Below are positions 21,921 through 33,572 of a stretch of DNA of 64,000 nt, piece by piece (position 1 is the first letter of the stretch; every line of letters starts with the position of its first letter). The notes under the pieces are model-generated. The model made no database searches. It saw only the letters and a program-made list of their open reading frames with translations, and was not told where the DNA came from. The stretch spans positions 24,838,501-24,902,500 of the forward strand of contig NC_084923.1 in assembly GCF_958298935.1 (NCBI RefSeq). The letters run 5' to 3'. A program made the position numbers and the translations under genes. This DNA is from Phragmites australis. Lineage: Eukaryota; Streptophyta; Magnoliopsida; Poales; Poaceae.

Positions 21921-23421
21921 GTCGGAGGATAAATTCTAGTCGCAGGGATCCCAAGAGACCCCTTTTTAGAGATTCGGCCGGGGGGATGATCCTGAATATG
22001 TTCGTCGGAGAAATAAATGAAAATGAATGCACCTGCCGGTGGTGGTGGAGTGACCTAGTGCAAGAAGAAGTAAATGCACCGGAATTTAGACAGGTTCGGG
22101 CCGCACGGGGGCGTAACACCCTACTCCTGTATGAACTCTATGAATGTCTCGAGGAAGTCCCTCAAGGATGTTGCTGGTTACAAGGAGGGTCTCCTATTCT
22201 AAAGCCTGGGGCTCCTTGTTCTTCGGCTAGGATTGGGCTCAGCCTTGTCTGGTCTTCCATTCTCTTGTTTTTTCTATCAGTTGCCTCTTCTTTCCTTTCT
22301 TTTCCTCTCTTTTTCTGTTGTGCCACCGGCCCCTTCAAATACCTGCCAACGGCGATACGCCCCGCACGGGAGGGCGCGAACTCCAAGGCACCACAAATGG
22401 AATGGGCGTCATCATTTCCTCTGGGCGATGTGACCGGGGGTGGAAAAATGCGCCCCACGCCCGGTCACCTGTCGCCATTAATATCTGGCAATGGACACCG
22501 TGGAGCGGCCCCGCCGGGCAGCCTCAGAACAACTCGGCGTGCCTGCCCTGTCACGTTCCCCTGCCACAGCAGCGCGGCAGACGGAAAGTCTCGGCCCCTG
22601 CGGCGCCATCCTGAGACAGGCCGAATGGCACGGGACGGGACCTGTGCAATTAATAACCCCACGCTTCCCCGCCAAAACGTGGCAGGAACTGACGCTGAGC
22701 GCGGTGGGAACAGTTGGAGGTGACGTGCCACGCCTGCTCTTTAAATGCGGCCTCGGGCCTTTGACTGGCTAACACCTTATCGATGGGCCCCTCGGGGGCC
22801 TTTCTGGGTCGTCGGGGTACCGAGGGCTCGGGGGTACTATTCACCTCCCCGAGCACTCTCTCCCGAGAACGCCCTTTTTTGTCCTCGGGGGACCGAGTGC
22901 TCGGGGGTACTGTTCACCTCCCCGAGCACTCTCTCCCGAGATCGCCCTTTCTTGCCCTCGGGGGACCGAGTGCTCGGGGGTACTGTTCACCTCCCCGAGC
23001 ACTCTCTCCCGAGAACGCCCTTTCTTGCCCTCAGGGGACCGAGTGCTCGGGGGTACTGTTCGCCTCCCCAAGCACTCTCTCCTGGGCACTCCTGAACGGA
23101 TCCTTGGGAACCGAGTGCTCGGGGACTGCTGCCCGCAGCCCCGAGCACTCTCTCCTGGAATTTCCTTCGATGGGTCCTCGGGGTTCCTGGGTGCCCAGGG
23201 GTCACCGCTAGCGACCCCGGGCTTGCTCCTCCCGGCACTTAGCTCTCCTGGTCGCCGGGGGACTAGGGTGCTCGGGGGTCGTCGTACACCTCCCCGAGCA
23301 CTCTCTCCCTGGGACTCAATCTCTTTCACCCCTGGGGAGAGACTTCGCGGAATGGCGCCACGTGGCGGATTATTGGATTGGCCTCGGGATTCGGGGACCC
23401 CCGGTTCCTGAAACACCGACA
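21921..23421 (+). mobile_element. Solo LTR 2 with perfect target duplication ACCTC
   Basis: It begins TGTCGGAGGATA and ends CACCGACA, and is flanked on both sides by acctc (21916-21920 and 23422-23426). It is 1501 bp and closely matches solo LTR 1, including the acaggttcgggccgc phrase. It holds a 73-bp tandem array at about 22810-23330. It interrupts the pol frame of the first Tat element between the protease and RT segments. Confidence 0.93.
22819..23182 (+). repeat. 73-bp tandem array of GTGCTCGGGG dyads in solo LTR 2
   Basis: The anchor accgag falls at 22819, 22892, 22965, 23038 and 23110, a spacing of 73, 73, 73 and 72. Each unit contains gtgctcggggg ... ccccgagcac, an inverted pair separated by about 12 bases, so every unit can form a stem. 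Divergent units continue to about 23330. The sibling LTR at 17977 has a related but less regular array. Confidence 0.85.
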
Positions 23422-23426
23422 ACCTC

Positions 23427-26400
23427 CCTGGACTTGATCAACAAATCATCGAGCATGCCCTCCGAGTCCACCTGTAGGCCCAACCTGTACGCCAAGGGCT
23501 CCGCAAGTTGTCCTTGGAGCGGGTAGAGGCCACCAGGGAGGAAGTCCAGGAGCTGCTAAAAGCCAGTGTTATTCGAGAGGTCAATCACTCTGAGTGTCTG
23601 TCAAACTCCGTCCTGGTCAAGAAGCCTAATGGAATGTGGTGCATGGCATTGACTTCATGGTGCTCAACAAAGCCTGGCCCTGAGATCCATTCCCACTACC
23701 TTGCATAGACTAGCTAGTGGACTCCACCACCGGCTGCGAGCTGTTGAGCTTCCTAGACGCATACTCCAGATACCACCAAGTGTTGATGGCTGTAAAAGAT
23801 GAAGGCAAAACTAGTTTCATTATCCCCTTCATGGTATATTGCTGCATCCGGATGCCCTTTGTCCTCCGGAATGATGGAGCCACCTTCTCCCGCCTGGTGC
23901 GCAAAATCCTAGAAGAATAGCTAGGCCACAACATCGAAGCCTATGTTGACGACATTATCGTAAAAACCAAGCTCAAGGCCAACCACGTGGTGGGCCCTTA
24001 AGAAACCTTCGATAGCCTCCGAGCCATAGGCGTGCGTCTCAACTCAGAGAAGTGTGTCTTTGGTGCCAAGGCTAGAAGGTTGTTAGGGTACCTCGTCTCT
24101 AAGCAGGGCGTCGAGGCTAACCCTAGCAAGCTCAGTGCCATCACAGAAATGGCACCCCCCACCAATGTGAAGGGGATCCAACGCCTAGCTGGTCACCTCA
24201 TAGCCCTCAGTTGTTTCCTCGCCAAATACGCTGAGCATAATCTTTCATTCTTCAAAGCATTGAGGGGCTTGAGCCATTCCAATGGACAACAGAGTACCAA
24301 GACGCCTTCGAAGCCCTCAAGGCCCACCTTTATGATCTCAAGACACTCACAATACCCCTCCTTGGCGAGGGGCTCCTCTTGTACCTATCCACCTCTGCAT
24401 TTGTCATGAGTGTTGTACTTGTGTGAGAGGAGATGAGGGAGGGCCACTCTATTCAGAGGGTAGTTTACTATGTTTTGGAAGCCTTAACCAGAGCCAAAAC
24501 ACGCTACGCCGAGCTTGAGAAGATGGCATACACCCTCCTAATGTCCACCCGCAAACTCTGGCACTACTTCCTCACCCATGACATCACAGTACCAATCTCA
24601 TACCCACTTAGCAATATGTTCCATAATCGGGAAGCAACGGGATACATAGGCAAGTGGGCTATGGAACTAGCTCCATTCGCGGTGAAGTTTGTGTCTCTTA
24701 TAGCCATCAAGTCACAGGTCCTAGCTGACTTTACGCCGAATGGACTTCCCCACCCACAGGGCCCCCAGTGACCCGTCCCCAAGATATATGAACAATATAC
24801 ATTGACGGAACTTATGGGTCCAATGGGACAAGGGCCGGGGTAGTACTCCTCTCCCGGACCAGGCAGCGAGCTGAGTTCGTCGCCCGCTTGGAGTTCAAGA
24901 CAACTAACAACATCGTCGAATACGAAGCCATCCTCTTGGGGCTCCACAAGGCTCGAGCCTTAGCAGCCGCCAGACCTGTAGTCAAGATAGACTCACAGGT
25001 TGTGGTTGAGCACATTGACAAGAGTTTTCAGGCTTGGCATTCAGACTTATTGAAGTACATCGAGGCCATCTACAAAGTTGAAGGATCTTTCTGGGGCATA
25101 TTCGTGCGAAGCATACCACACACGGACAATCAAGAGGCAAATGCCTTGGCCAAAGCTATCGTTGTGAACAGAGCCCTCCAATTGGGGGCCTTCTTCGAAG
25201 TCCTCCATAAGTCAGCAGTAGGTGCCCCTCGACGAGGCTATCGCCACCATCCTCCTCATTAGACTCCTGGACTGGAGGGTCCCATCCTCTCCTTCCTAAA
25301 TGGGATGGAGGAGCTAAACGACCCTATCGAGCTTTGCTGCATTGAACTACACGCCTGGGGCTACCTCTTGGTCGACGAAGCCATGCAAGGTGGGAGTCTG
25401 CGCCCCCTCCTCTGCTGTGTCACCAAGGAGCAAGGGGACAACCTTCTTCGAGAAGTTCATGAAGGACTCTGTGGCAGCCACGTCATGCCGCACGCCCTTC
25501 CTGGTAAAGCACTCCACCAGGGAATATACTGGCCCATGATCATGTCCGATGTGGACGAACTCATCCACACCTGCTAAGGGTGCCAGTGGAAGTGGCGTCG
25601 AAGCCACTAGCCTCCAACATCCCTGCAGACAATCGCTCCCATCTGGCCCCTGGTACGTTGGGGAATGGACTTGATCGGACCTTTTCCTCGTGTCAAGGGA
25701 AACCTATGGTATGTGATGGTGGCTTTGGAATACTTCTCCAAGTGGATAAAGGCCGATCCCCTCATGGCGATTACATCCAAGAATGTCGAGAAATTCTTCT
25801 AGAAAATTATAATTTGCCGGTTTGGCATCCCGCGACAAATCACCATCGACAACGGCATGTACTTTGACTCCAGCCTATTCCGAGAGGTCTTCAACGAGCT
25901 TGACATCGAACTGTGCTTCGCCGTCATTCGTCACCTACAGTCCAATGGGGCTGTCGAGTGCACCAATGGCAACATCCTCTCAGGCCTAAACCGGTGCCTC
26001 GTCGGCCTCAATAAAGGCCTATGGGTTGAAGAGCATCCAAAGATGTTGTGGTTCCTTCGCACCATGGTCACGCGCCCTAGAGGGTTTACTCCCTTCCGCC
26101 TCCTCTTCGGCAATGAGTCTATGACTCCAACATAAATCAAGGGCCACTCACTCTGGGTTTAGGTCCTAGAGACTGTCAGAGACAGAGATATCTCCCTCAA
26201 TCTCACTGAGGGCGTGAGACTCCTTGCTGTCCAAAACATTCACCACTACGTTGTCGAAACCAAGGCTTGGTACAATCCCAACATTGCACCTTGAAACTTC
26301 GCATCTGGAGACCTTGGTCCACCGACGTACCCTGGCTCCACACAAATTTCAAAATAAGTGGGTAGGTCCCTACCTGATCCTCGAGTCAAACAGGCCTGGC

Positions 26401-26481
26401 TCCTATCACTTCGTAGACACAAAAGGGACCATGCTCGAGCACACATGGAATGTGGAGGCACTCCGCAAGTACTATGTGTAG
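23427..26481 (+). pseudogene. pol (RT, RNase H, second RNase H, integrase) of the first Tat element
   Basis: RT motifs include SVLVKKPNGMW, CELLSFLDAYSRYHQ and the catalytic YVDDIIVK at 23942-23965. At 24032 the RVT-C segment reads LNSEKCVFGAKARRLLGYLV. RNase H follows at about 24300-24770 (YYVLEALTRAKTRYAELEKM). The second, archaeal-type RNase H shows at 24888-25190 as TTNNIVEYEAILLGL and VKIDSQVVVEHI. Integrase pieces run from 25440 (HEGLCGSH) through 25857-26135 to a C-terminal NKWVGPYLILE motif at 26352. In-frame stops at about 23706, 23920, 23999, 25261 and 25575, plus frame changes, make it nonfunctional. Confidence 0.85.
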
Positions 26482-27021
26482 GATACCGTTATATGTGTAA
26501 GTAGGGAGCTAATATGTTTAAATGGCAATGGTCAAACCCTTGTCTGTGTTTTGTAATACACGAAACATTACCCATGTCTACACAAGCTAACTGGACCTCG
26601 AGGGTCACAAGCCTCGATCATATCAAAGTGCAAACCCTCTATACCTGGAAGGCCATAGACCTCGATGGCGTCGAGGCTCCAACCCTGTGCCGAACCTAAG
26701 ACCCGAGCATGCAATTCGCATAGCAAGACTCAAAGGACTTTGGGACCCCACTGTTGGGGCCCAATCCGTGTGAGGTACGCCCCACTGATGCCATTCCCAG
26801 GTCAACACCGTTGTATACATTCGACCTTTACGTAGCATACTAAAAAGCCCTGGTGGGCATGTGCTAAGATCAGCCAATCAAGCTAGTTATATTTTCTACT
26901 GAAATTAGCTATTCAATGACAACAATACTCACAAAACTTAAGTCATATCTTTTCTCAATAGTGCCAAAAATTGCACAGCGAGCACAAACCCACAATGATG
27001 ACATCAATAAGCCAATCGCCG
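26482..27021. other. 3' non-coding region of the first Tat element
   Basis: Directly after the integrase end there is no domain I can name. It leads into the minisatellite array and is best read as the element's 3' untranslated region. Confidence 0.4.
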
Positions 27022-29015
27022 TGGCACCCCTCCACCACCTCGTAGGCACCATGCCTAGGTCGTGTTGAGGTACCAAACCTTCCGCCACCTCGAAGGCACC
27101 ATGGCTCAGTCGCGTTTAGGTCCAAAACCCTCCATGACCTTGAAGTCACCATGCCTCGGTCGTGTCGAGGTCCAAACCCTCCATCACTTTGAAGGTACCA
27201 TGCCTCAGTCGCGTTGAGGTCAAAACCTTCTGTCACCTTGAAGGCACCATACCACGGTCGTATCGAGGTCCAAAACCCGCCGCCATGTTGAAGGCAACAT
27301 GCCCCGGTCATGTCGATGTCCAAACCCTCCATCACCTCGAAGGCACCATGCCTCGGTTGCATCAAGATCCAAACCCAATGCCATCTCAAAGGCAACACGC
27401 CTCGGTCGTGTCAATGTCCAAACCATCTGCCACCTCAAAGGAACCATGCCTTGGTCACGTGGAGGTACAAACCCTCCGCCACCTCGAAGGTATAATGCCT
27501 CAGTCGTATTGAGACCTAAACCCTTTTGCTACCTTGAAGGCACCATGCCTCGATCGCGTCGAGGTCCAAAATCCTCCACCACCTCAAAGGCACCATGCCT
27601 CGGTCACGTTGAGGTCCAAGCCCTCCGCCACCTCGAAGGCACCATGCCTCGGTCACATCGAGGTCTAAACCCTCCGCCACCTCAAGGCACCATGCCTTAG
27701 TCGCGTCAAGGTCCAAACCCTCCACTACCTCAAAGGCACAATACCTTGGTCATGTCAAGGTCTAAACCCTCCGTGACATCTAGGCTCCATGCCTCAATCG
27801 CGTTGAGGTCCAAACCCGCAGCCACCTCGAAGGCACCGTGCCTCGTTCGCCTCGGTTGCGTCAAGGTCCAAAACACTCTACCACATCGAAGGCACCATGC
27901 CTCAGTCGCATCGTGGTCACATAAAGGTCAAAACCCTCTACCACGTTGAAGGCACCATGCCTCAGTCACTTAGGAGTCCAAACCCTCCGTCACTTCGATG
28001 GCACCATGCCTCAGTCACATCAAGGTCCAAACATTATGCAACCTTGAAGGCACCAAGCCTCGGTCGCGTTAAGGTCTAAACCCCAGCACCTCCAACGCAT
28101 TGTGCCTTGGTCGCATTGAGGTCCAAAACCCTCTGCCACTTCCAAGGCACCATGCCTCGATCGCGTGTCGCGTTGAGGTCTAAACTCTCAGCCACTTTGA
28201 AGGCACCATGCCTTTGTCGCGTCATTGTCCAAACACTCTACTACCTTGAAGGAACAATGCCTCAGTTGCGTCGTGGTCCAAATCCCCCACCACCTCGAAG
28301 ACATCACGCCTCAATCACGTTGAGGTGCGAACCCTCTGCCCCATCGAAGGCATCATACCTCGATCGTGTCGAGGTCCAAACCCTACACCACCTCAAAGCC
28401 TCTATGCTTCAATCGTGTCAAGGTCCAAACCATTCGCCACCTCGAAGGAACCATACCTCGGTCGCAACAAGTTTCAAACCACATGCCCCTTTGAAGGCAC
28501 CTTGTCTCGATTGTGCTGAGGTCCAAATCCTCCTCCACCTCGAAGGCATGAAACCTCATTTGGGTCAAAGTCCAAACCCTCCACCACCTTGAAGTCAATA
28601 GGCCTCGTCTGCATCGAGGTACAAAACCCTCCCCCACCTCGAAAGCACCATACCTCGATCACATCTAGGTTCAAACCCTCCGTCACCTCAAAGGCACCAT
28701 GCCTCGGTCGCGTCAAGGTCCAAACCCTCCGCCACCTTGAAGGCACCATGGCTCGGTCACATCAAGGTCCAAACCCTCTGCCACCTCGAACGAATCATGC
28801 CACGGTCACGTCATGGTCCAAACCCTATGCCTCTTCAAAGGCATCATGCCTCGGCCACGTCGAGGTCCAAACCCTCCTCCACCTCGAATGCACCATGCCT
28901 CAGTCACATCAACGTTCAAACCCTCCACCACCTCGAAGGCACCATGCCTCGGTCACATCGAGGTCCAAACCCTCAGCCACGTCGAAGGCACCATGCCTCC
29001 GTCACATCGAGGTCT
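27022..29015. repeat. 49-bp minisatellite, about 40 copies
   Basis: The unit approximates caccatgcctcggtcgcgtc followed by gaggtccaaaccctccgcca and cctcgaagg. Measured spacings of the caccatgcct anchor at 27541, 27591, 27640 and 27688 are 50, 49 and 48. Because the unit is not a multiple of three, all frames cycle through the same words, creating long spurious open frames on both strands. Copies diverge by scattered substitutions and some carry small deletions. It lies downstream of integrase in a Tat-like element. Confidence 0.93.
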
Positions 29016-30512
29016 AACATACTTGATCACCAGTGCGAGGCCTAATTGCTCTAGTCACACCTAAGGAACCTAAGCATATCTCGGCCACCAATGACCACAT
29101 TGTGTGAGAGGCTAAGAAATGGGAAGGTTCCAAAGCATATATGTGAGCAAAATTAAAGGCAAGAGGTAAAGTCAACAAATTACAATCTTATCTGCATGCA
29201 TAAATCACACTCGGAGATGTGCCTTATAGTTAATCTAGACCTAACAAGCGTGCTAAGCCTCCATGCCTCCCTTAGGTATGATGAGATGCGGAGGAGTGGC
29301 TCTGCTTACCGGAGCCACCAACCACGTGCCCATAGCAACGCATGGAGTGACGACATGGGTAACCTCGGCGCGAAGACCTCCTACCAAAGATAGAATCTCC
29401 CCAAACCTAAGGAGATGAAGGTCCTACCTCGAAGGGGTAGGAGTCGAAAGTAGTAAAATCTAGCTCACATGACTACGACGATGCCTTCGCATCCTCCGCC
29501 TTGACCCGAGCCATGATATCCTCAAGGATGTCTACTGGCACCATTCTGTCAGGGCCCCATGGGAAAACAAAATGCCGAGAGTCACGTAGGCCAACTGTCT
29601 CAAAGACCCTCCACCACTCGTCTACCCCTATGGAACTTGGGCCAATATCCAAAGTACAAGCGGAAGGGTCCTCCAGCTCCACCTTAACCAAGACATCAGC
29701 GGCCACCTATAGGTCCACATGTCCGTGGGAACCGAGGGAAGGATGAAGTGCTCCAGCTGCAAGGAGGGTGGCATAGGACCAGAGGACTAGGACATGCTGG
29801 GCCCTCCTTCGGAGGCGGCAGCTCGAGCACTGAGGAACGTTTCTGTTGCTTCGGTCGCTAAACCTGGATGCTCAAAGCCTGCTCAAGGGTGTACAAGCAC
29901 ATCACATAGATAAATGGACAATGCACAAGCTAGACATAGCGCACCAAATTGTGGCGAACAAGGTCAAAATACATAAAATGGGAGTGCTAGAGTGACACAT
30001 TAGATCCCCGGGCCCCGCCAAAAGAAGAAGAGAAACAAAAAACATAATAAAAGCCTACTCATGGCTACACCTCAAAAGGTCGATCCTACGGAGTGTCACC
30101 CACATGCAGAAGCTATTCTAGCAAAGCGTTGTCTGGACGAGGAAGTGACCATGGTGGTAGTGGTGCGCTTGATGACACATCCAGGCACGAAGCATGACCA
30201 TCTACAGCAGAGTCCACACAAGGAGCCCCTCGACCACTCCACTTCATGCGATCTTCCATAAAATGTAGCATCGCATGTTGGCCATGTTTCGCCCATACTA
30301 CCTACACGGAAGCAGTGTAAGGCTGCGAGGATCTCCGCTAGAGGTGCCTCGGGCTAGATGTCCTCAACCACGGAGTCTGAGACTAGCTGCTCCAATGCAT
30401 CGAGCTGGCGGAGCCCTGCACAGTGTAGCTAGACCAACTGGAACACCATGGCCACTTGGACGCTCGAGTTATGAAAGGCCTCAGCAGCGCTAGCTGCCAC
30501 CCCAACTACAAC
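29016..30512. other. Unassigned part of the transposon island
   Basis: No domain recognised. A minus-strand frame at 29473-29706 (VFETVGLRDSRHFVFPWGPD) is open but unmatched. It may belong to an extra or antisense ORF of the Tat element, a feature known in some members of that lineage, but this is a guess. Confidence 0.3.
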
Positions 30513-31304
30513 TGTAACATCCTAGTTTTTAGCCAAATTTTGAATTTCAAAATTAGTTCAAAAAAAATTCAAACCAAATCCAGATAAATTGCAAAACCTT
30601 TTCTTTTCCCTCCCTTCACCTTGGGCTTAATCCCTTTCGGGCCAACCTTCCTCTCCTTCTCCTTCTCCCCCCCCCCGGCCCAATCTCCCTCCCCCTCTTT
30701 CTTTTTCTCGACCGGCCCAACTTCTTCTCCTCGGGCCATCACCTTTCTTTCCCTAGCCCAGCTCACCCCATGGCCTTCCCTTCCTTTCCCCCATCCTGCT
30801 CCCCCTCCTCTCTATTCTCCCTCGCGTGCCAGACTGGCTCGGCCGCCTCTTTCTTCTTCCTTCCGCCGCCTGCGTGCACCTGAGCTCGCTGTCGTCGGAC
30901 CTATGATCCTGTGCCACCCACACCATCCACCTACCTCTGCCACCGCCAACAACGTCGTTGCTCCTCTCTCGCAGTCACCATGCACCACGACCGAGGACAT
31001 CACTGGCCAAACCAAGCACGCGCGAAGTTAATACCTCGTCGCCGCCTCGACTGCCGAGCGTGACTTCTCCCTCCCCGTGCCGTGCAAAGTCCATGCCTCT
31101 ACACCACCAGCATTTAGACACCTTGACATTTCCTTGCATTGTACCATGTGTGCATTGCCGCCGGACCTCACCGCCGGCTCCACTGCTCCCCCTCGCCCGG
31201 CTATAAGAGCCCCTCCTCGCACTCCCTCGCAACTCACTGCCGCTCGCTGAAGCTCACAAGGCAAGCTTTGGCCACCTCCACCCTCACCTCTCCCTCCTTC
31301 ACTG

Positions 31305-31338
<34 letters not shown>

Positions 31339-33572
31339 AGCCAAGTTTTTCCACCTCTTCATCGATTTCCATCACCGACCCAACTCTACTGCCATCAAGC
31401 TGCCCAGAGCATCCCCTTCACCTTCTCCACCCTCCCATGTACTTCCCTCCCCTCCTCCGGCCTCCACTGAGTCTCCCAACAAGCTCCTCGACCCACTCCA
31501 ATGGTAGCACACCACCAGTTGCACCCGTCGCCTCCCTCGCGTGGACTCTACTCAAAATCGACTCACCGTCCTCCCCTCTCTCTTCCGATGCACTCGTCAT
31601 CGTAAATGAGCCCACCATCGTAAGCCATCAACCGAATGGTGGTGTCACTCGGTACCATTCGACCGGGGTAGTAATACCCCTGGGTTGCACCGGGCTGCCA
31701 CGACCCAATGGCCTGCAAGGCCTAGCCTAGTATCAGCCAACCGAGTGGCCTATGGAGCCCAGCCAAAGCCCGTCTCCACAAAACTGACCCACAAAGAACA
31801 GTAGCATTTCCTTGTTTCCGAAAATCCAATTTTTTAGAGAATATTATAGGGAATATTCTCCCCTTTTCATTTTCTCAAATTAAATTGCCTACCAACTTTG
31901 AAAGCCCATCTCCTCCGCTTCAACTCCGATTTTGATGATTCTTCCACAAATATTCATCTAAATTCAAATCTTATTTATTAATATCAGTTTTATATTTCTT
32001 TGAAATTTATTTATATTTATTTGTATTTATTTGTTTGTGTATTGGTAATGTTATCTTGTGTTGCATTTTAAAAACCGGAGAGTCCGAGGAGGAGGAGCCG
32101 GGAACGCAAGACTTCGAGCATGACCCCTTCAAGGACTTCAACAAAGGCAAGTATCAATCCATTTTCCTTTAGATCATACTAAACCCAATTTTATCACCCT
32201 ATCCTGTAGCAGCCATTTTTCACAGATTAATTGCATGAAGTATTATTTAAAGGCATAATTTAAATTGTTGACCAAGTTATGACCTACTATAGATTAGCCA
32301 ACCTATTTGTTACCATCCTGAATATAATCTTGATAAACTTAGGAGATTTGTCTCAGGTACTCTAATTACGCTAAGACGATTACCTTGATAATAGTATGCT
32401 TCGGACTGTATACTTGTTGTTACTTCATGTGTAATCACTGTTAGTTTTGTAAAATGGGTGAAACTTGGTGCTTTGGTGTTGCGTGAGTTGTGGGATGGGA
32501 TAACTTGTTAGAAATTGATAACAACCAAGAACTGGTTAGAGCTGGGGTAAATCAGGGTTCCATTGGAAACGCCTTGGGAGTTGAAGCTCTACCTATGTGG
32601 TAGGCTTCATGAGGAGAGCTGCCTGTGTGGCAGACTACATGTGGAGATGTTTACCTTGGCTTGTTTAAGAACCGAGTTGATGTGACATCCTACCTAGTCT
32701 TCACAGTGTAGCCACTCGACCTTGTATGTGGCAGGGCTTAGCCGAAACCCCACCAGCTAGTCAACTGGTTGTCTGGAGACAGTTGTGCAATGGGATACCA
32801 TGCAGCAAGTGCAAGCAGGCGCAAGCTTGGTGACCCAGTTGGAGGCCTAGTTGAAGGTCAGGAACCCCTGGTTAGCTCCTGTATGTGACTAGTGAGATGA
32901 TGTTGTGGTGGGCAATGGCTTTGTTGAGTCGCACTACCACGACTATGGTCTGTACCAAACTTAGCTTGTGGGTAAAGTGTACCACTCTGTAGAGGTTAAA
33001 CTATTCGAATAGTCGTGTCTACAGTCATGGATGAACTATGGTTCAGTCATAGCAACTAGTTTGTGTTGCATGTGTTTCCTTGATGAGTGTGTGGGGAAGA
33101 TGTGCCAATTTTCGGAAAATAGGTCCAGCAGTGTGACGTGGATTTCCGCAAAGATTAACCTTACAGCTTATTCCTTGTCGATATCAAATGCATGTATTTA
33201 TACCCTGCAGTAGGGCAAGGGTTGAGACTTCCTGAGTACGTTTATACTCACTCTTGCTTGTGCTCTTAGAGGATGATCCAGACTTTACCGAAGCAGACAG
33301 TGAGGCTGACAAGTAGGTCTTGGTCGCGTCTGCCCCCGAGTTGCCTGTGGAGGGGCATGCCTTCATGCTGTTCCTACCGCGCACTCTAATAACGTGCATT
33401 TTGTTGATCGTAGGAATCCTTTATGTATTTTTGAGATGGTGGATCCTTCTCACCACTCCCCGTGTTATATGACTGTGGTATCATATGTTGTAAGACTCTT
33501 ATTTACCAGCAACTGATCTAAGGACTAATATAATAATGGTTTTAACCACCGAGGGTAACTCGGGGTGCTTCA
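30513..33572 (+). mobile_element. Long LTR-like insertion (TGTAACATCC head), about 3 kb
   Basis: It begins TGTAACATCCTAG and plausibly ends GGGGTGCTTCA. Inside are a CT-rich leader, a ctataagagccc TATA-like motif at about 31200, a (CT)14 run at 31305-31332, and the phrase aaaccggagagtccgaggag at about 32072. All of these fit the long LTRs of Tekay-type grass gypsy elements. No target duplication was seen at these edges and no internal domain is attached, so solo LTR status is inferred. Confidence 0.5.
31305..31332. repeat. (CT)n microsatellite
   Basis: About 14 uninterrupted CT units inside the LTR-like insertion. Confidence 0.95.

Larger units (their letters stand above)
17294..30512 (+). 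mobile_element. Old Tat-lineage Ty3/gypsy retrotransposon, heavily interrupted
   Basis: An LTR-like head (TGTTGGGGGATC at 17294), a PBS-like site at 19581, protease, RT-RNase H, a second RNase H and integrase follow in the gypsy order PR-RT-RH-RH-INT. The extra RNase H after the first is the mark of the Tat lineage. Insertions split it: solo LTRs at 17977-19531 and 21921-23421, and LTR-like pieces at 19833-20569 and from 20924. Many stops and shifts show it is dead. No matching 3' LTR was recognised, so the right limit is uncertain; it could continue past the 30513-33572 insertion. Confidence 0.65.

Noticed and set aside
17294..23421. Reading the two TGTCGG LTRs as the LTR pair of one element with internal domain 19537-21915
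   Set aside because: Each has its own perfect target duplication, and the DNA between them matches the host Tat element rather than an independent internal region.
22162..23422. Open frames up to 245 residues in solo LTR 2
   Set aside because: Same reason: LTR sequence with TG...CA ends and a target duplication, not a gene.
27162..29064. Many overlapping 80-160 residue open frames on both strands
   Set aside because: They are translations of the 49-bp minisatellite. The unit is not a multiple of three, so the same words recur in all frames.
30958..31507. Several open frames in a CT-rich GC-rich stretch
   Set aside because: They lie in the leader-like part of an LTR and have simple-sequence composition.
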